Origin: RZYX01 sp036654375
Lineage (GTDB): Bacteria > Bacillota > Clostridia > Oscillospirales > Acutalibacteraceae
Assembly (NCBI GenBank): GCA_036654375.1
Contig: JAVVSD010000009.1
Span: forward strand, 1 to 64,000
DNA length: 64,000 bases
Direction: 5' to 3'
Each line of letters begins with the position of its first letter. The first letter of the stretch is position 1. The position numbers and the translations under genes were made by a program. This document shows, piece by piece, positions 17,355 to 26,822 of the stretch. The notes under the pieces are model-generated. The model saw only the letters and a list, made by a program, of their open reading frames with translations. It made no database searches and was not told the DNA's origin.

Positions 17355-20300
17355 TCATTCTCCTTTATTATAAATATCAATTATTTCAATATCATCAAGC
17401 GAACGCTTTTTGCGAAGGCATCTTGCAAGAGCGTTTGCAGTGTCGAGTGATGTAAAGGTTGGAATTCCTCTCTCTACGGCTTTTCTTCTTACTCTTACAT
17501 CATCTGTTGAAGACTGATTTCCTCTTGTTGAAGTTGAAATAACATAGTCGATTTTATTTGTTGAAAGCAGGTCAAATATGTTTGGGCTACCCTCATGAAT
17601 TTTGCGAACTGCATTTGTTGCAACACAATTTTCATTTAATATTTTGGCTGTACCAGCTGTTGCATAAAGTGAAAATCCAAGCTGTGCAAATTTATCTGCA
17701 ACAATGATACTTCCCTGCTTGTCTGCATCTCGGACTGTGATAAGTATTCCACCCTTTTTCTTAACTCTTGTTCCCGATGCTATAAGGGCTTTTAATAACG
17801 CATCTTCAAAATTGCTTGCAATGCCAATTACTTCTCCTGTTGATTTTGCACCAATTCCAAGCTGTGTATCAGAACCACTGATTTTATCAAAGCTGAAAAC
17901 CGGAACACGAACAGCAACTTTATCGTCCTTTTTTTCAAGAAGTCCATAGTTATAGCCTCTGTCGTTAAGGCTCTCTCCAAGTGCGCAATAAGACGCAAGC
18001 TGAGTTACTTTTAGGCCTGTTGCCTTCGAAACAAATGGTATTCCCTTTGCCTCACCTGTTTGAGCATGGATAAGGTAAATGTCATTATCAAAATATATAA
18101 ATTCAATATTAATAATTCCTCTTATACCAAGCTTTTTTGTAAGCTTTAAAGCATATTCCACAACTTCTTCCTGAACCTTTTGCGGAAATGTTATCGGAGG
18201 AGAAACAGAAATGGAATCGCCTGCATTTACACCTGCTCTTTCAATATGCTCATAAATACAAGGGACAAGACATCCTTCGCCATCGCACACTGCATAAACA
18301 TCAACGCCAATTCCAATATAGTATTTTTCAATCAGTATCTTGGTTTCTGCTTCATCAACAGATAACATAAAGTTTTTAAGGTCTGATGAGTTGTATGCAA
18401 TGCATCTTGATGAGCTGGTCTTTATGCTAACTGGAAATCCAATTTTAAGTGCTACTTCAAGAGATTCAGATGCATTTTTTGCATATTTATAGCTCCTGTG
18501 TGGAATAGAAAGTTCATCAAGAAGTGCATTAAATTGAACTTTATTATCTGTAAGCTCCATCACTTCGCTACTTGCTCCAAAAATTTTTATGCCCTCTGAC
18601 TCAAGAAGCTTTGTAAGTTCTTTTGACTTTTTGCCTGCGTACTGGGTAACAGCAGCATATGGTTTCTCTGTTTCTACAATGTTAAGAATATCCTCCGCAC
18701 TCATTGGCTCAAGATAAAGCTTGTCAGCAGTTGCACAGTCTGTTGATACTGCCTCTGGGTTGTTATTTACCATTATTGTTTCATAGCCACTGTTTTTCAG
18801 GTCTTTGATTATATTTACAACAGCATAATCAAGCTCTATACCTTGTCCAATTTCTGAAGGACCAGCACCGATTACAAGAACTTTCTTTTTACCAGTTCCA
18901 ACTGCTTCTTCATACATTTTAGCTTCATTTTCATCGTCCCATGAGGAGTAAAAATACGGAGTCTGTGCGTCAAATTCTGCCGCACAAGTGTCAACTACTT
19001 TGAAGTTAGCATAGATATTTTCAAAAGCTGAAATGTCTGCAAACTTTGAAATTGTTTTGTTTGTGAAGCCCATTTGCTTTGCTTTTTTAAAGCTTTCAAC
19101 ATCACAAATATCTCCAAGGCTTTTTTCCATATTAGCTATGTTGAAAAGCTTTGACAAAAACCAATAATCAATTGCGGTTGACTTATATATTTCGTCAAAC
19201 TGTATGCCTCTCTTAACTGCCTCATAGACGGCAAAAATACGCTCGTCATCAGACTTAATGATGCTTTCTGACAGCTCCGAGTCAGTCATTTTTTCAAACT
19301 TGCTCATTGTAGGTGTTTCAATATTTAAATCTATTGAACGGATTGCTTTCATAAATGCAAGTTCAAAGCTTGTGCCTATGCATAGTGCTTCTCCTGTTGC
19401 CTGCATTGATGTCCCAAGCTTCCTTTGGTCCATATCAAAGCTGTCAAAAGACCATTTCGGAATTTTAACAGCACAGTAATCAATTGCCGGCTCATTACAC
19501 GCTGTTGTGCATCCAGTTGTGTTATTTTTTATCTCAAATAGCTTGTATCCAAGTGCAATTTTTACTGAAACCTCTGCTATTGGGTAACCAGTTACTTTTG
19601 AAACGAGTGCAGATGTTCTTCCAACTCTTGGCGACATTTTAAGAATTGCGTATTCGCTACCATCTGGCTTCAATGCAATTTGGATATTACAGCTTCCTTC
19701 TATTCCAATTTCATTTGCTATGTGAAGTGCTGCAGCACGAAGTCGCGAAGCTTCACTTTCGCTAAGAGTCTGTGCTGGAACAACAATAATGCTATCTCCT
19801 GTGTGAATACCAACAGGGTCAATGTTTTCCATATTACAAACGCTTATGCAGTTTCCTGCACAGTCACGAACAACTTCAAACTCAACTTCTTTCCATCCTG
19901 CAATGCTTTTTTCAACAAATATTTGACCAAGACTTGAGGACTCAAGCTGTTTTTTAGCCATTGCTTTAAGCTTATCTTCATTGTCACAAGAGATAACTCC
20001 GCTTCCGCCAAGTGTATATGCAGGTCTTACAAGCACTGGATAACCAGTTTCATTTGCAAAATCAACTGCCTCATTTTCACTACAAACAACTTTTGAACCC
20101 ACATCTGGCTCGCCAATTTTATTTAGAAAATCTTTGAACAGCTTTCTATTGCTGATTATTGAGATTATTTCTGGATTAATTCCAAGCAGCGTTATTCCGT
20201 TTTCCTCAAGATAGCCATTGAAAGATAGCTCAAGACCAATTTTAAAGCCAATATCTCCGCCAACTGTTGGCAAAATGCCATCGACCTTTTCTTCTTTTAT

Positions 20301-20525
20301 TATTCGTTTTATAACATCTGTGTTAAGTGGTTCAAGATATGTTTTATCTGCCACTCCAAAATCTGTAGTTATTGTCGCTGGGTTTGGATTAACAAGCACA
20401 ACTTCAATACCCTCATTTTTTAAAGCCTTGCACGCAAGAACACCAGAATAATCATACTCTGAGGACTGCCCAATAACTACAGGACCAGAGCCAATCACCA
20501 AGACTTTTTTATAATTACTCAACAT
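17355..20525 (-). CDS. carB: Carbamoyl-phosphate synthase large chain homologue with degenerate ATP-grasp sites
   Basis: 1056-residue protein, full length and in frame, with the CarB fold throughout: two synthetase halves and a C-terminal MGS allosteric domain (ITVRDADKQ, TAGTAKIL, STSTRG). Catalytic residues are substituted. In half one, the E-x-N metal-ligand motif (EMNPR in E. coli, E299/N301) is KMSPR (K296, S298). In half two, EVNPR (E841/N843) is HAQTG (H820, Q822). The nucleotide-binding RPSYVLGG region is KTSSSRC (about 700), and GGQT is AGKK. GIHTGDSI and GQGIELDYA remain. Normal carbamoyl phosphate synthesis by this protein is doubtful; a regulatory or altered role is inference. It overlaps carA by 11 bases. 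Confidence 0.88.
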   Translation of the reverse strand: MLSNYKKVLVIGSGPVVIGQSSEYDYSGVLACKALKNEGIEVVLVNPNPATITTDFGVADKTYLEPLNTDVIKRIIKEEKVDGILPTVGGDIGFKIGLELSFNGYLEENGITLLGINPEIISIISNRKLFKDFLNKIGEPDVGSKVVCSENEAVDFANETGYPVLVRPAYTLGGSGVISCDNEDKLKAMAKKQLESSSLGQIFVEKSIAGWKEVEFEVVRDCAGNCISVCNMENIDPVGIHTGDSIIVVPAQTLSESEASRLRAAALHIANEIGIEGSCNIQIALKPDGSEYAILKMSPRVGRTSALVSKVTGYPIAEVSVKIALGYKLFEIKNNTTGCTTACNEPAIDYCAVKIPKWSFDSFDMDQRKLGTSMQATGEALCIGTSFELAFMKAIRSIDLNIETPTMSKFEKMTDSELSESIIKSDDERIFAVYEAVKRGIQFDEIYKSTAIDYWFLSKLFNIANMEKSLGDICDVESFKKAKQMGFTNKTISKFADISAFENIYANFKVVDTCAAEFDAQTPYFYSSWDDENEAKMYEEAVGTGKKKVLVIGAGPSEIGQGIELDYAVVNIIKDLKNSGYETIMVNNNPEAVSTDCATADKLYLEPMSAEDILNIVETEKPYAAVTQYAGKKSKELTKLLESEGIKIFGASSEVMELTDNKVQFNALLDELSIPHRSYKYAKNASESLEVALKIGFPVSIKTSSSRCIAYNSSDLKNFMLSVDEAETKILIEKYYIGIGVDVYAVCDGEGCLVPCIYEHIERAGVNAGDSISVSPPITFPQKVQEEVVEYALKLTKKLGIRGIINIEFIYFDNDIYLIHAQTGEAKGIPFVSKATGLKVTQLASYCALGESLNDRGYNYGLLEKKDDKVAVRVPVFSFDKISGSDTQLGIGAKSTGEVIGIASNFEDALLKALIASGTRVKKKGGILITVRDADKQGSIIVADKFAQLGFSLYATAGTAKILNENCVATNAVRKIHEGSPNIFDLLSTNKIDYVISTSTRGNQSSTDDVRVRRKAVERGIPTFTSLDTANALARCLRKKRSLDDIEIIDIYNKGE

Positions 20526-21603
20526 GATTGCCTCCCATCAGTGCAATAAATTCGTCGTATATCCATGAGTTATCACAAAATCCATCAACATCAGTTGGAA
20601 TAAACTGTACTGCAAGCCCCTTAAAGGACTTGAACTTTATTCCTTCAACAGAACCGTCGTTAACATTTGTCAGCCACTCATCTGCAATACTCTTTTCAAT
20701 ACTGTCCTTATCAACAGTGTAGCCATGGTTTTGCGTTGTTACCATTATTTTATCTGTGCCTAAAATTCTTACAGGCTGGTTTGAACCTCTGTGACCTCTT
20801 GGCATCTTTTTAACCTTGCCTCCGACAGCAAGAGCAATCATCTGATGACCAAGTCCCAAGCAAAACAGCGGTGTGTTTTTGCCTGTTAATTCTTTTATTA
20901 TATCAATAAGTTTAAGATTATCATCTGGGTCTGCTGGTCCATCTGAAAGTAAAATTCCGTCTGGACTATAACTTGCAATTTCATCAGCAGAAGAATATGC
21001 AGGAACTATCGTTACTTTGCACCCACGCTTTGTAAGTGCTTTGAGCATATTCCTTGAAAATCCATAGTCAACAGCTACAACATTATATTTGGTGTTTTCA
21101 CAATCAATAATCTCAACTGACTTCGTTGTTACAGCTTCAACCGCACCCGAAATAGAGTATTGATTAATCTTGTTAAGCAATTCATCTATGTTTTCTTTTG
21201 AATCGGTAATTGCACCATTTATATAACCCTTGTCACGAACTGCACGAGTAAGACGACGCGTATCAATTCCGCTTATTCCAATAATGTTCCTATCCTTAAG
21301 ATATCTATCTAAAGTTATGGTTTCTTCAGGGCATTCACACCATTCTCTTACAATGTAACCACTTGCCATTATTGCAGAACTATTTTCCTCTTGCTCAACT
21401 CCACGATTGCCAACAAGTGGATATGTTTGTGCAACAATTTGTCCATAATATGTCGGGTCACTAAGAAGCTCACCATATGATGCCATGCAAGTGTTAAAAA
21501 CTACTTCACCGATTGTTGTTCCTGTTTTGCCCATGGCAAAGCCATCAAAAATTGTACCGTCAGCCAATACAAGATAAGCTTTTGGGTATTTTTCAAATAA
21601 CAA
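20515..21603 (-). CDS. carA: Carbamoyl-phosphate synthase small chain homologue lacking the glutaminase triad
   Basis: 362-residue CarA homologue of normal length with both the N-terminal domain (GEVVFNTCMASYGE, GISGIDTRRLTRAVRDKG) and the class I amidotransferase domain. The nucleophile is missing: the family GICLGHQ reads FCLGLGHQ, putting Gly250 (codon 20856-20854) where Cys belongs, with a Cys two residues earlier. The His and Glu of the triad (QFHPE in the family) read QFIPT. SNGPGDP has become SDGPADP. Glutamine hydrolysis is therefore unlikely. The start is TTG with GGGAGTGG six bases before it. It shares the operon with canonical pyrC, pyrF, pyrK and pyrD. Confidence 0.9.
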   Translation of the reverse strand: MLFEKYPKAYLVLADGTIFDGFAMGKTGTTIGEVVFNTCMASYGELLSDPTYYGQIVAQTYPLVGNRGVEQEENSSAIMASGYIVREWCECPEETITLDRYLKDRNIIGISGIDTRRLTRAVRDKGYINGAITDSKENIDELLNKINQYSISGAVEAVTTKSVEIIDCENTKYNVVAVDYGFSRNMLKALTKRGCKVTIVPAYSSADEIASYSPDGILLSDGPADPDDNLKLIDIIKELTGKNTPLFCLGLGHQMIALAVGGKVKKMPRGHRGSNQPVRILGTDKIMVTTQNHGYTVDKDSIEKSIADEWLTNVNDGSVEGIKFKSFKGLAVQFIPTDVDGFCDNSWIYDEFIALMGGNHVE

Positions 21604-21656
21604 GCCGTTCCACTCCCTTAAAAACTATAATGTTTTTATATAAAATTAATGAATGT

Positions 21657-22574
21657 TTATTTAATAAATGAGTTTATCTCATCTCTCATTCTTATTGCTT
21701 CATCTCTTGCAGCCTGTGCAAAGTCATTTTCTGTGTAATTACCTTTTTTATATGCACACATTATTCCACGAGAAGAGTTTATGATTGCTCCGATGCCATC
21801 GTCATCAAAACCGCCTTTTATATCATCTCCGCTACCACCTTGCGCTCCGTATCCCGGAACAAGGAAGAAGGTGTGTGGCATTTCTTTTCTGAGTTCTGTT
21901 AATTGTTGAGGATAAGTTGCACCAACAACAGCACCAACGCCTGAATAGCTATACTTGCCTGTCAACTCTCGTCCCCAATTCTCGCACATTTCTCCCATAA
22001 CTTTATATACAGGTTTGCCATCGATAAGCCTGTCCTGCAATTCTCCAGAAGATTTGTTTGAGGTCTTTACAAGTGCAAAAATACCCTTGTCATATTCATT
22101 ACACACATTGATAAGTGGCAATATTCCATCACTTCCAAGATATGCATTGACTGTAAGTGCATCACCGCTGAAAGGAGCAAATTTCTCATTTTCAACATTT
22201 ACAAAGCCTAAATGTGCATTTGCATATGCCTCCATTGTTGTTCCAATATCATTCCTTTTTCCATCTGTAATGACAAATATTCCTTTTGAACGAGCATATT
22301 CAATGGTTTCAGCTAAAGCTTTCATTCCCTGCCAACCATACATCTCATAATAAGCACATTGTGGCTTAACCGCAGGAACTATATCACAAAGGGAATCAAT
22401 CAGACCTCTGTTAAAGCAAAGCAATGCATCTGCCGCACCCTCTAATGTGTGTCCATACTTTTCAAAAGATTCATTTTTAATAAATTTTGGTACAAAATCA
22501 AGCTTTGGGTCAAGACCCGCAACTGTTGGGTTTTTGGTTTTAACAATTCCATCTATAAGCCTGTCCAGCGACAT
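21657..22574 (-). CDS. pyrF: Orotidine 5'-phosphate decarboxylase (long type)
   Basis: 305-residue enzyme converting OMP to UMP, the last step of de novo pyrimidine synthesis. The active-site Lys and Asp lie in ITDGKRNDIGTT (about 100-112). VAGLDPKLD, AYLGSDGILP and the phosphate loop FLVPGYGAQGGSG with SSRGI are all canonical. It belongs to the roughly 300-residue type 2 group rather than the 240-residue type. It lies between pyrC and carA with short gaps. Confidence 0.95.
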   Translation of the reverse strand: MSLDRLIDGIVKTKNPTVAGLDPKLDFVPKFIKNESFEKYGHTLEGAADALLCFNRGLIDSLCDIVPAVKPQCAYYEMYGWQGMKALAETIEYARSKGIFVITDGKRNDIGTTMEAYANAHLGFVNVENEKFAPFSGDALTVNAYLGSDGILPLINVCNEYDKGIFALVKTSNKSSGELQDRLIDGKPVYKVMGEMCENWGRELTGKYSYSGVGAVVGATYPQQLTELRKEMPHTFFLVPGYGAQGGSGDDIKGGFDDDGIGAIINSSRGIMCAYKKGNYTENDFAQAARDEAIRMRDEINSFIK

Positions 22575-22636
22575 TTCACACCAATTCCTTTATACTTGAT
22601 AAAGCTCGGAATTATTAAAATATCCGAGCTTTTGAT

Positions 22637-23908
22637 TTATTGTTTGAATACTATTTTTCCTGAACAAATAGTATATTTAACCTTGCCTGTAAGTTCAATT
22701 CCTTTAAATGCTGAATTCTTTGATTTACCATGCAGTTTGTTGACATCAACACGCCACTTTTCATTGTCGGAGAAAATAACTATATCAGCAGGTGCACCGA
22801 TTTTTAGCGTTCCTGCATCAACCCCAAGAATTTTTGCGGGATTTGTTGACATTAGCTCAATAAGCCTACACATTGATATATATCCGCCATTTACAAGCAC
22901 CGTAATACCTGCACACAGAGAAGTTTCAAGCCCTATTGTTCCGTTTGGCGCTTTCTCAAAGCTTTGCTTTTCCTCCACAGTGTGTGGTGCATGGTCTGTT
23001 GCTATTGCATCTATTGTTCCATCTATTATACCATTTATAATTGCCATTCTGTCTTCACATTCCCTAAGCGGAGGACTCATTCTGTAGTCTGCGTCTTTAA
23101 TTGACAGCAAACTGTCATCCAGTGAAAAATAATGCGGACAGGTTTCAGCTGTTACTCTAATATTATTCTTTTTTGCGTTTCTTATCATTTCAACGCATTG
23201 AGCGGTGCTAACATGACAAATATGCACGCTTGTATCGGTTGACATTGCAATAGCTATTTCTCGTGCTGTTCCAACATTTTCAGAAGCTTTTGGAATACCT
23301 TTTACCCCAAGCATTGACGAAATTTCGCCTTCATTCATTATCCCGCCGTCGGTGAGAGATACATCCTCACAGTGAGCTAAAATTGGAACGGCAATCGAAT
23401 CTGCCTTTACCATCGCTTCAAGCATAAGCTTAGCACTTGAAACCGGGTATCCATCATCTGAAAAAGCAATGGCACCCGCCCTTTTTAGTTCTTCAAAACA
23501 GGTTAGTGAATTCCCATTTAGCCCTTGTGTTATTGCTGCAACAGGAAAAACATTTATCTTTGCATTTTTTGCCTTATTCTTAATTAATTCAATCACTTTT
23601 TCAGAATCTACTGAAGGATTCGTGTTTGGCATTGATGCCATAGATGTTATTCCACCTGCTGCTGCCGCCTCGCATCCACTTAAAATGTCTTCCTTGTCTG
23701 TATATCCAGGTTCTCTTAAATGGACATGCATATCAACAAGCCCAGGTGCAACTATAAGTCCTTTTGCATTTATTACATTATCAACATTATAGTTTAAATT
23801 GTCACCTATTTCTGCAATATGTCCATCTTCGATTAATATATCACCTATGCCATCTGCACCACTGCTTGGGTCAATTATTCTTCCTGATTTTATAAGCATT
23901 TTAGACAT
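22637..23908 (-). CDS. pyrC: Dihydroorotase, class I
   Basis: 422-residue amidohydrolase closing carbamoyl aspartate to dihydroorotate. Zinc ligands and active-site motifs are all present: DMHVHLREPG (about 55-65), FSDDG with the bridging Asp, LAHCED, HVSTA and ATDHAPHT. An in-frame ATG at 23923 overlaps the ribosome site GGAGGA, so the ATG at 23908 (MSKML) is chosen. It is the first pyrimidine gene of the run and begins 28 bases after pbp1A, with no PyrR-type attenuator visible between them. Confidence 0.95.
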   Translation of the reverse strand: MSKMLIKSGRIIDPSSGADGIGDILIEDGHIAEIGDNLNYNVDNVINAKGLIVAPGLVDMHVHLREPGYTDKEDILSGCEAAAAGGITSMASMPNTNPSVDSEKVIELIKNKAKNAKINVFPVAAITQGLNGNSLTCFEELKRAGAIAFSDDGYPVSSAKLMLEAMVKADSIAVPILAHCEDVSLTDGGIMNEGEISSMLGVKGIPKASENVGTAREIAIAMSTDTSVHICHVSTAQCVEMIRNAKKNNIRVTAETCPHYFSLDDSLLSIKDADYRMSPPLRECEDRMAIINGIIDGTIDAIATDHAPHTVEEKQSFEKAPNGTIGLETSLCAGITVLVNGGYISMCRLIELMSTNPAKILGVDAGTLKIGAPADIVIFSDNEKWRVDVNKLHGKSKNSAFKGIELTGKVKYTICSGKIVFKQ

Positions 23909-23936
23909 TTTAAATTCCTCCATAAATAAGCTTTAA

Positions 23937-26219
23937 TCAAAAACCGAAACTAAAATGTGAATTGCCAAAAAGTCCATTGCCGTTTGATGATACACTACCG
24001 TTGATATTTACTCCTGAAGCCACTGTTGTGCCTGGCTCTGTGGCTGGCGGTGCGTGTGATGAACAGTCTGAACAAGTTTTTGGTAACGAGTCAAGCTTAT
24101 ACCAACCTGTCGCTGTTGAGGCACAATTTGCGCCTGCTAATAGCCCTGTTCTTGTACAATAAGCTTTTTGAATACTTTGACCACTTTTTTTGAAATCTTT
24201 TTCAGGAAGATTTTTGTGTATTGGATTCATGACCGCTGAAAATATTTTTCCAGCAGGATTTCCTGATACATTTGTTATTTTTGTTGGATAATCATAGCCA
24301 TACCAAACAGCTGCCACATAGTATGGTGTTCCTCCAACCATCCATTTATCTTTATTATCTGTTGTTGTACCTGTTTTTGCAAAAGTTATGAAGTTTGAAA
24401 CGCCATATCCTTTACCTGTTCCCTGTGTAACAACAGTTCGTAAAATTTCATTCATTACATCTGCTGTTCCTGGTTGCAAAACTCTTTTACCAGATAATTT
24501 TTTCTCAAAATATACTACGCTGCCATCGCTGTTGGTTACTTTTGTATAGCAGTATGGCTTATAATAGTTTCCACCATTTCCAAAGGTTGCAAAAGCTGCA
24601 GCCATATCAATTGCAGTGACACCATGTGTCATGCCACCAACAGCCAGTGATGAAAAATTTAAATCGTTGTTTTTGCCTTCAAGCGAAAGCGTTGAGATAT
24701 GAAATTTATCTGTAAGTGAATCTATGGATTTTTGCGTTGTTAAAGTTTGCAATACTCTCGCTGGTACGGTATTAAGAGATTGTGCTATTGCGTGCTGTAT
24801 AGTGACATAGCTGTCAGGTGACCCATAACTTCCGCTGTAATTCTGAGGCCAACGCTCACCATTTACAACAATTGCAAAGTCTTGAACCTTTTTAGACCAA
24901 TAAATTGAGTTGTTATCCACTGACGGTGCATATACGCTCAAAGGTTTGATTGATGAACCCGGCTGGCGTGGTGAAGAAACAGCTCTGTTAAGACTACGGT
25001 TACCAGTTTTTGGACCTGCTCCACCGATAATTCCAACAACTCTTCCCTTATAGTCCATTATTGCCATTGCTGACTGAGCTTTTTCGTTTTTATTATCTGG
25101 GCTTATTTCCACCCTATTTGGTTCATTTGGGAATGTTGTACGGTTTTCAAATACATTTTCCATTGACTTTTGAATATCTGAATCAATAGCTGTATATATT
25201 TTTAAGCCGCCATAGTAAACCATTCTCCATGCTTCTTTGCTATCATAACCATACTGTTCTACAAAGTCTTTTATTACAGTATCAACAACATAGTCAATAT
25301 AATAGCTTTGAAACTCCTTTTTATTGTCCACAGTCTGCTGCGCTTTTTCCTCTTCTGACGGGACATAATTAGAGCTGTTTGTAAAAATCAAATTGTATTT
25401 AATTGCATCATTATATTCTTTTTCAGATATCTTTTTTTGCTCAAGCATCATGCTAAGGCAAGTTTTTTGACGCTTTTTATTGTTTTGCGGATTAAGTAAC
25501 GGGTTGTAATAAGTTGGTGCTTTTGTTATGCCTGCAAGCACAGTGCATTCAGCAAGGTTGAGTTTGCTAACATCCTTACCAAAGTATGTTTTTGCAGCAG
25601 TTTGAACACCATAACAGCCAGAACCAAGCGGTATAGTGTTTAAATATGCTTCTAATATTTCATTTTTAGAATAGTTATTTTCAAGGTTTAAGGCATAAAT
25701 AATTTCGTTAAACTTTCGAGAAAGTGTAACTTGATTTTCACCTGTGAGATTTTTAATAAGCTGCTGTGTGATTGTTGAGCCGCCTTGCTTAAAGCGATAT
25801 TTTACAACACTTGCAGTTCTTATCCAGTCAACACCATTATGTTTTTCAAACCTTTTATCCTCAAGTGCTATAAATGCATTTTGAAGATTTACAGGTATAT
25901 CATCAAGCTTTACCCAAATTCTGTTTTCCTCACCATGCAAACGAGCTATTTCAACATTGGTATTATCGGGTTTTGTTGCATATAAGATACTTGTTTGATT
26001 TTGATTGTTTTTGTAGCTCTCAAGGTCAATTGCTATATCTCCATGCGTAAAAGAAAACACATAAATCAGAATACAAATACCGACTATTGAGCAAGTTAGC
26101 AACAAAATAATCAATAGTGATACAAGTATTGTTGATGCAGACTCAAACTTCTTCTTAGCAATCTTTTGACCTGGTTTCTTTCGATTGGAAGAATTTCTGT
26201 TTGGGGACTGTTTATCCAT
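23937..26219 (-). CDS. Class A penicillin-binding protein (PBP1A type)
   Basis: About 760 residues, bifunctional cell-wall synthase. A basic cytoplasmic N-terminus is followed by one membrane helix (about 30-58). The glycosyltransferase domain has ALEDKRFEKHNGVDW and GGSTITQQLIKNL (about 115-170). The transpeptidase has the Ser-x-x-Lys in GSSIKPL (about 423), SLN in IAQSLNTVPAR and KTGTT near 613. The C-terminus is Cys-, Ser- and Gly-rich. AAAGGAGG lies two bases before an ATG at 26228 and 11 before the ATG at 26219; the second is slightly preferred. A TATAAT at 26255-26250 (minus strand) may belong to its promoter. It heads the run ending at pcrA. Confidence 0.93.
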   Translation of the reverse strand: MDKQSPNRNSSNRKKPGQKIAKKKFESASTILVSLLIILLLTCSIVGICILIYVFSFTHGDIAIDLESYKNNQNQTSILYATKPDNTNVEIARLHGEENRIWVKLDDIPVNLQNAFIALEDKRFEKHNGVDWIRTASVVKYRFKQGGSTITQQLIKNLTGENQVTLSRKFNEIIYALNLENNYSKNEILEAYLNTIPLGSGCYGVQTAAKTYFGKDVSKLNLAECTVLAGITKAPTYYNPLLNPQNNKKRQKTCLSMMLEQKKISEKEYNDAIKYNLIFTNSSNYVPSEEEKAQQTVDNKKEFQSYYIDYVVDTVIKDFVEQYGYDSKEAWRMVYYGGLKIYTAIDSDIQKSMENVFENRTTFPNEPNRVEISPDNKNEKAQSAMAIMDYKGRVVGIIGGAGPKTGNRSLNRAVSSPRQPGSSIKPLSVYAPSVDNNSIYWSKKVQDFAIVVNGERWPQNYSGSYGSPDSYVTIQHAIAQSLNTVPARVLQTLTTQKSIDSLTDKFHISTLSLEGKNNDLNFSSLAVGGMTHGVTAIDMAAAFATFGNGGNYYKPYCYTKVTNSDGSVVYFEKKLSGKRVLQPGTADVMNEILRTVVTQGTGKGYGVSNFITFAKTGTTTDNKDKWMVGGTPYYVAAVWYGYDYPTKITNVSGNPAGKIFSAVMNPIHKNLPEKDFKKSGQSIQKAYCTRTGLLAGANCASTATGWYKLDSLPKTCSDCSSHAPPATEPGTTVASGVNINGSVSSNGNGLFGNSHFSFGF

Positions 26220-26399
26220 ATATTGCATTGCCTCCTTTTATATTTTTTCATTATAACATACTTTCTATAAAAAGTTTAGTATAAAAATCAAAAAATCCAT
26301 TCAAAATCTTTTGTATAAAAAGTTAATATTATGGCAAATATAAGTATGTATATTTATGTTTGAACTTATAAGGGATGTGGTATTATTAAGAAGAAAAGT

Positions 26400-26726
26400 G
26401 TGCTAATTATTTTGATTGTGTGTACATTAATTGTATGCTTATTTTTCACTGTCTTTTTTATAAAATCATATTCAGGCGGCAAAGGAAATAGTAGCTTGTC
26501 AACAACTTCTGCCAAAGTTAATATAAATAATTATAAATCTGGTTATTACCTTGGTGAATATGAAGGTAAACTTGCCACATACAGCACCGAATCCGATAAT
26601 CCTATTGAAGTTTTTGATGTCTACATCGCTTCACTTCCATCTAAGGATGTTGAAAAAATTAGAGATGGAATATATGCCAACAATGAGGCCGAATTGCAAA
26701 GACTAATTGAAGATTTTACAAGCTAA
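26400..26726 (+). CDS. BofC-like membrane-anchored protein
   Basis: About 108 residues: one N-terminal membrane helix (about 1-22), a Ser/Gly-rich linker, then a domain of about 55 residues (YYLGEYEGKLATYS, PIEVFDVYIASLP, LQRLIEDFTS). That domain resembles the C-terminal domain of BofC, the forespore regulator of pro-sigma-K processing. The GTG at 26400 lacks a good ribosome site. Reading back in frame gives Ile-Lys-Lys-Lys-Ser before the helix, so an ATT start near 26382-26385 after AAGGGATGTGG is possible. The gene is alone, divergent from pbp1A, with a terminator behind it. A sporulation role is inferred from domain resemblance. Confidence 0.65.
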   Translation: MLIILIVCTLIVCLFFTVFFIKSYSGGKGNSSLSTTSAKVNINNYKSGYYLGEYEGKLATYSTESDNPIEVFDVYIASLPSKDVEKIRDGIYANNEAELQRLIEDFTS

Positions 26727-26753
26727 TATTAGTCCAAACTCATCTGTTACAAA

Positions 26754-26790
26754 AAAGATAGCAGACCTTTTGTGTCTACTATCTTTTAAT
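26754..26790. terminator. Terminator between the BofC-like gene and pilB
   Basis: Stem AAAGATAG-c-AGAC pairs with GTCT-a-CTATCTTT, with A-rich and T-rich flanks. It can serve both converging genes. Confidence 0.8.
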
Positions 26791-26822
26791 AATTTTATAC
26801 TTTACCAGCTTTTAGTTTGATA

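Noticed and set aside
17355..21603. carAB as a decayed pseudogene or assembly error
   Set aside because: Both frames are intact over 4.2 kb, with normal lengths, ribosome sites and coupled starts. The changes are clustered at catalytic residues rather than random.
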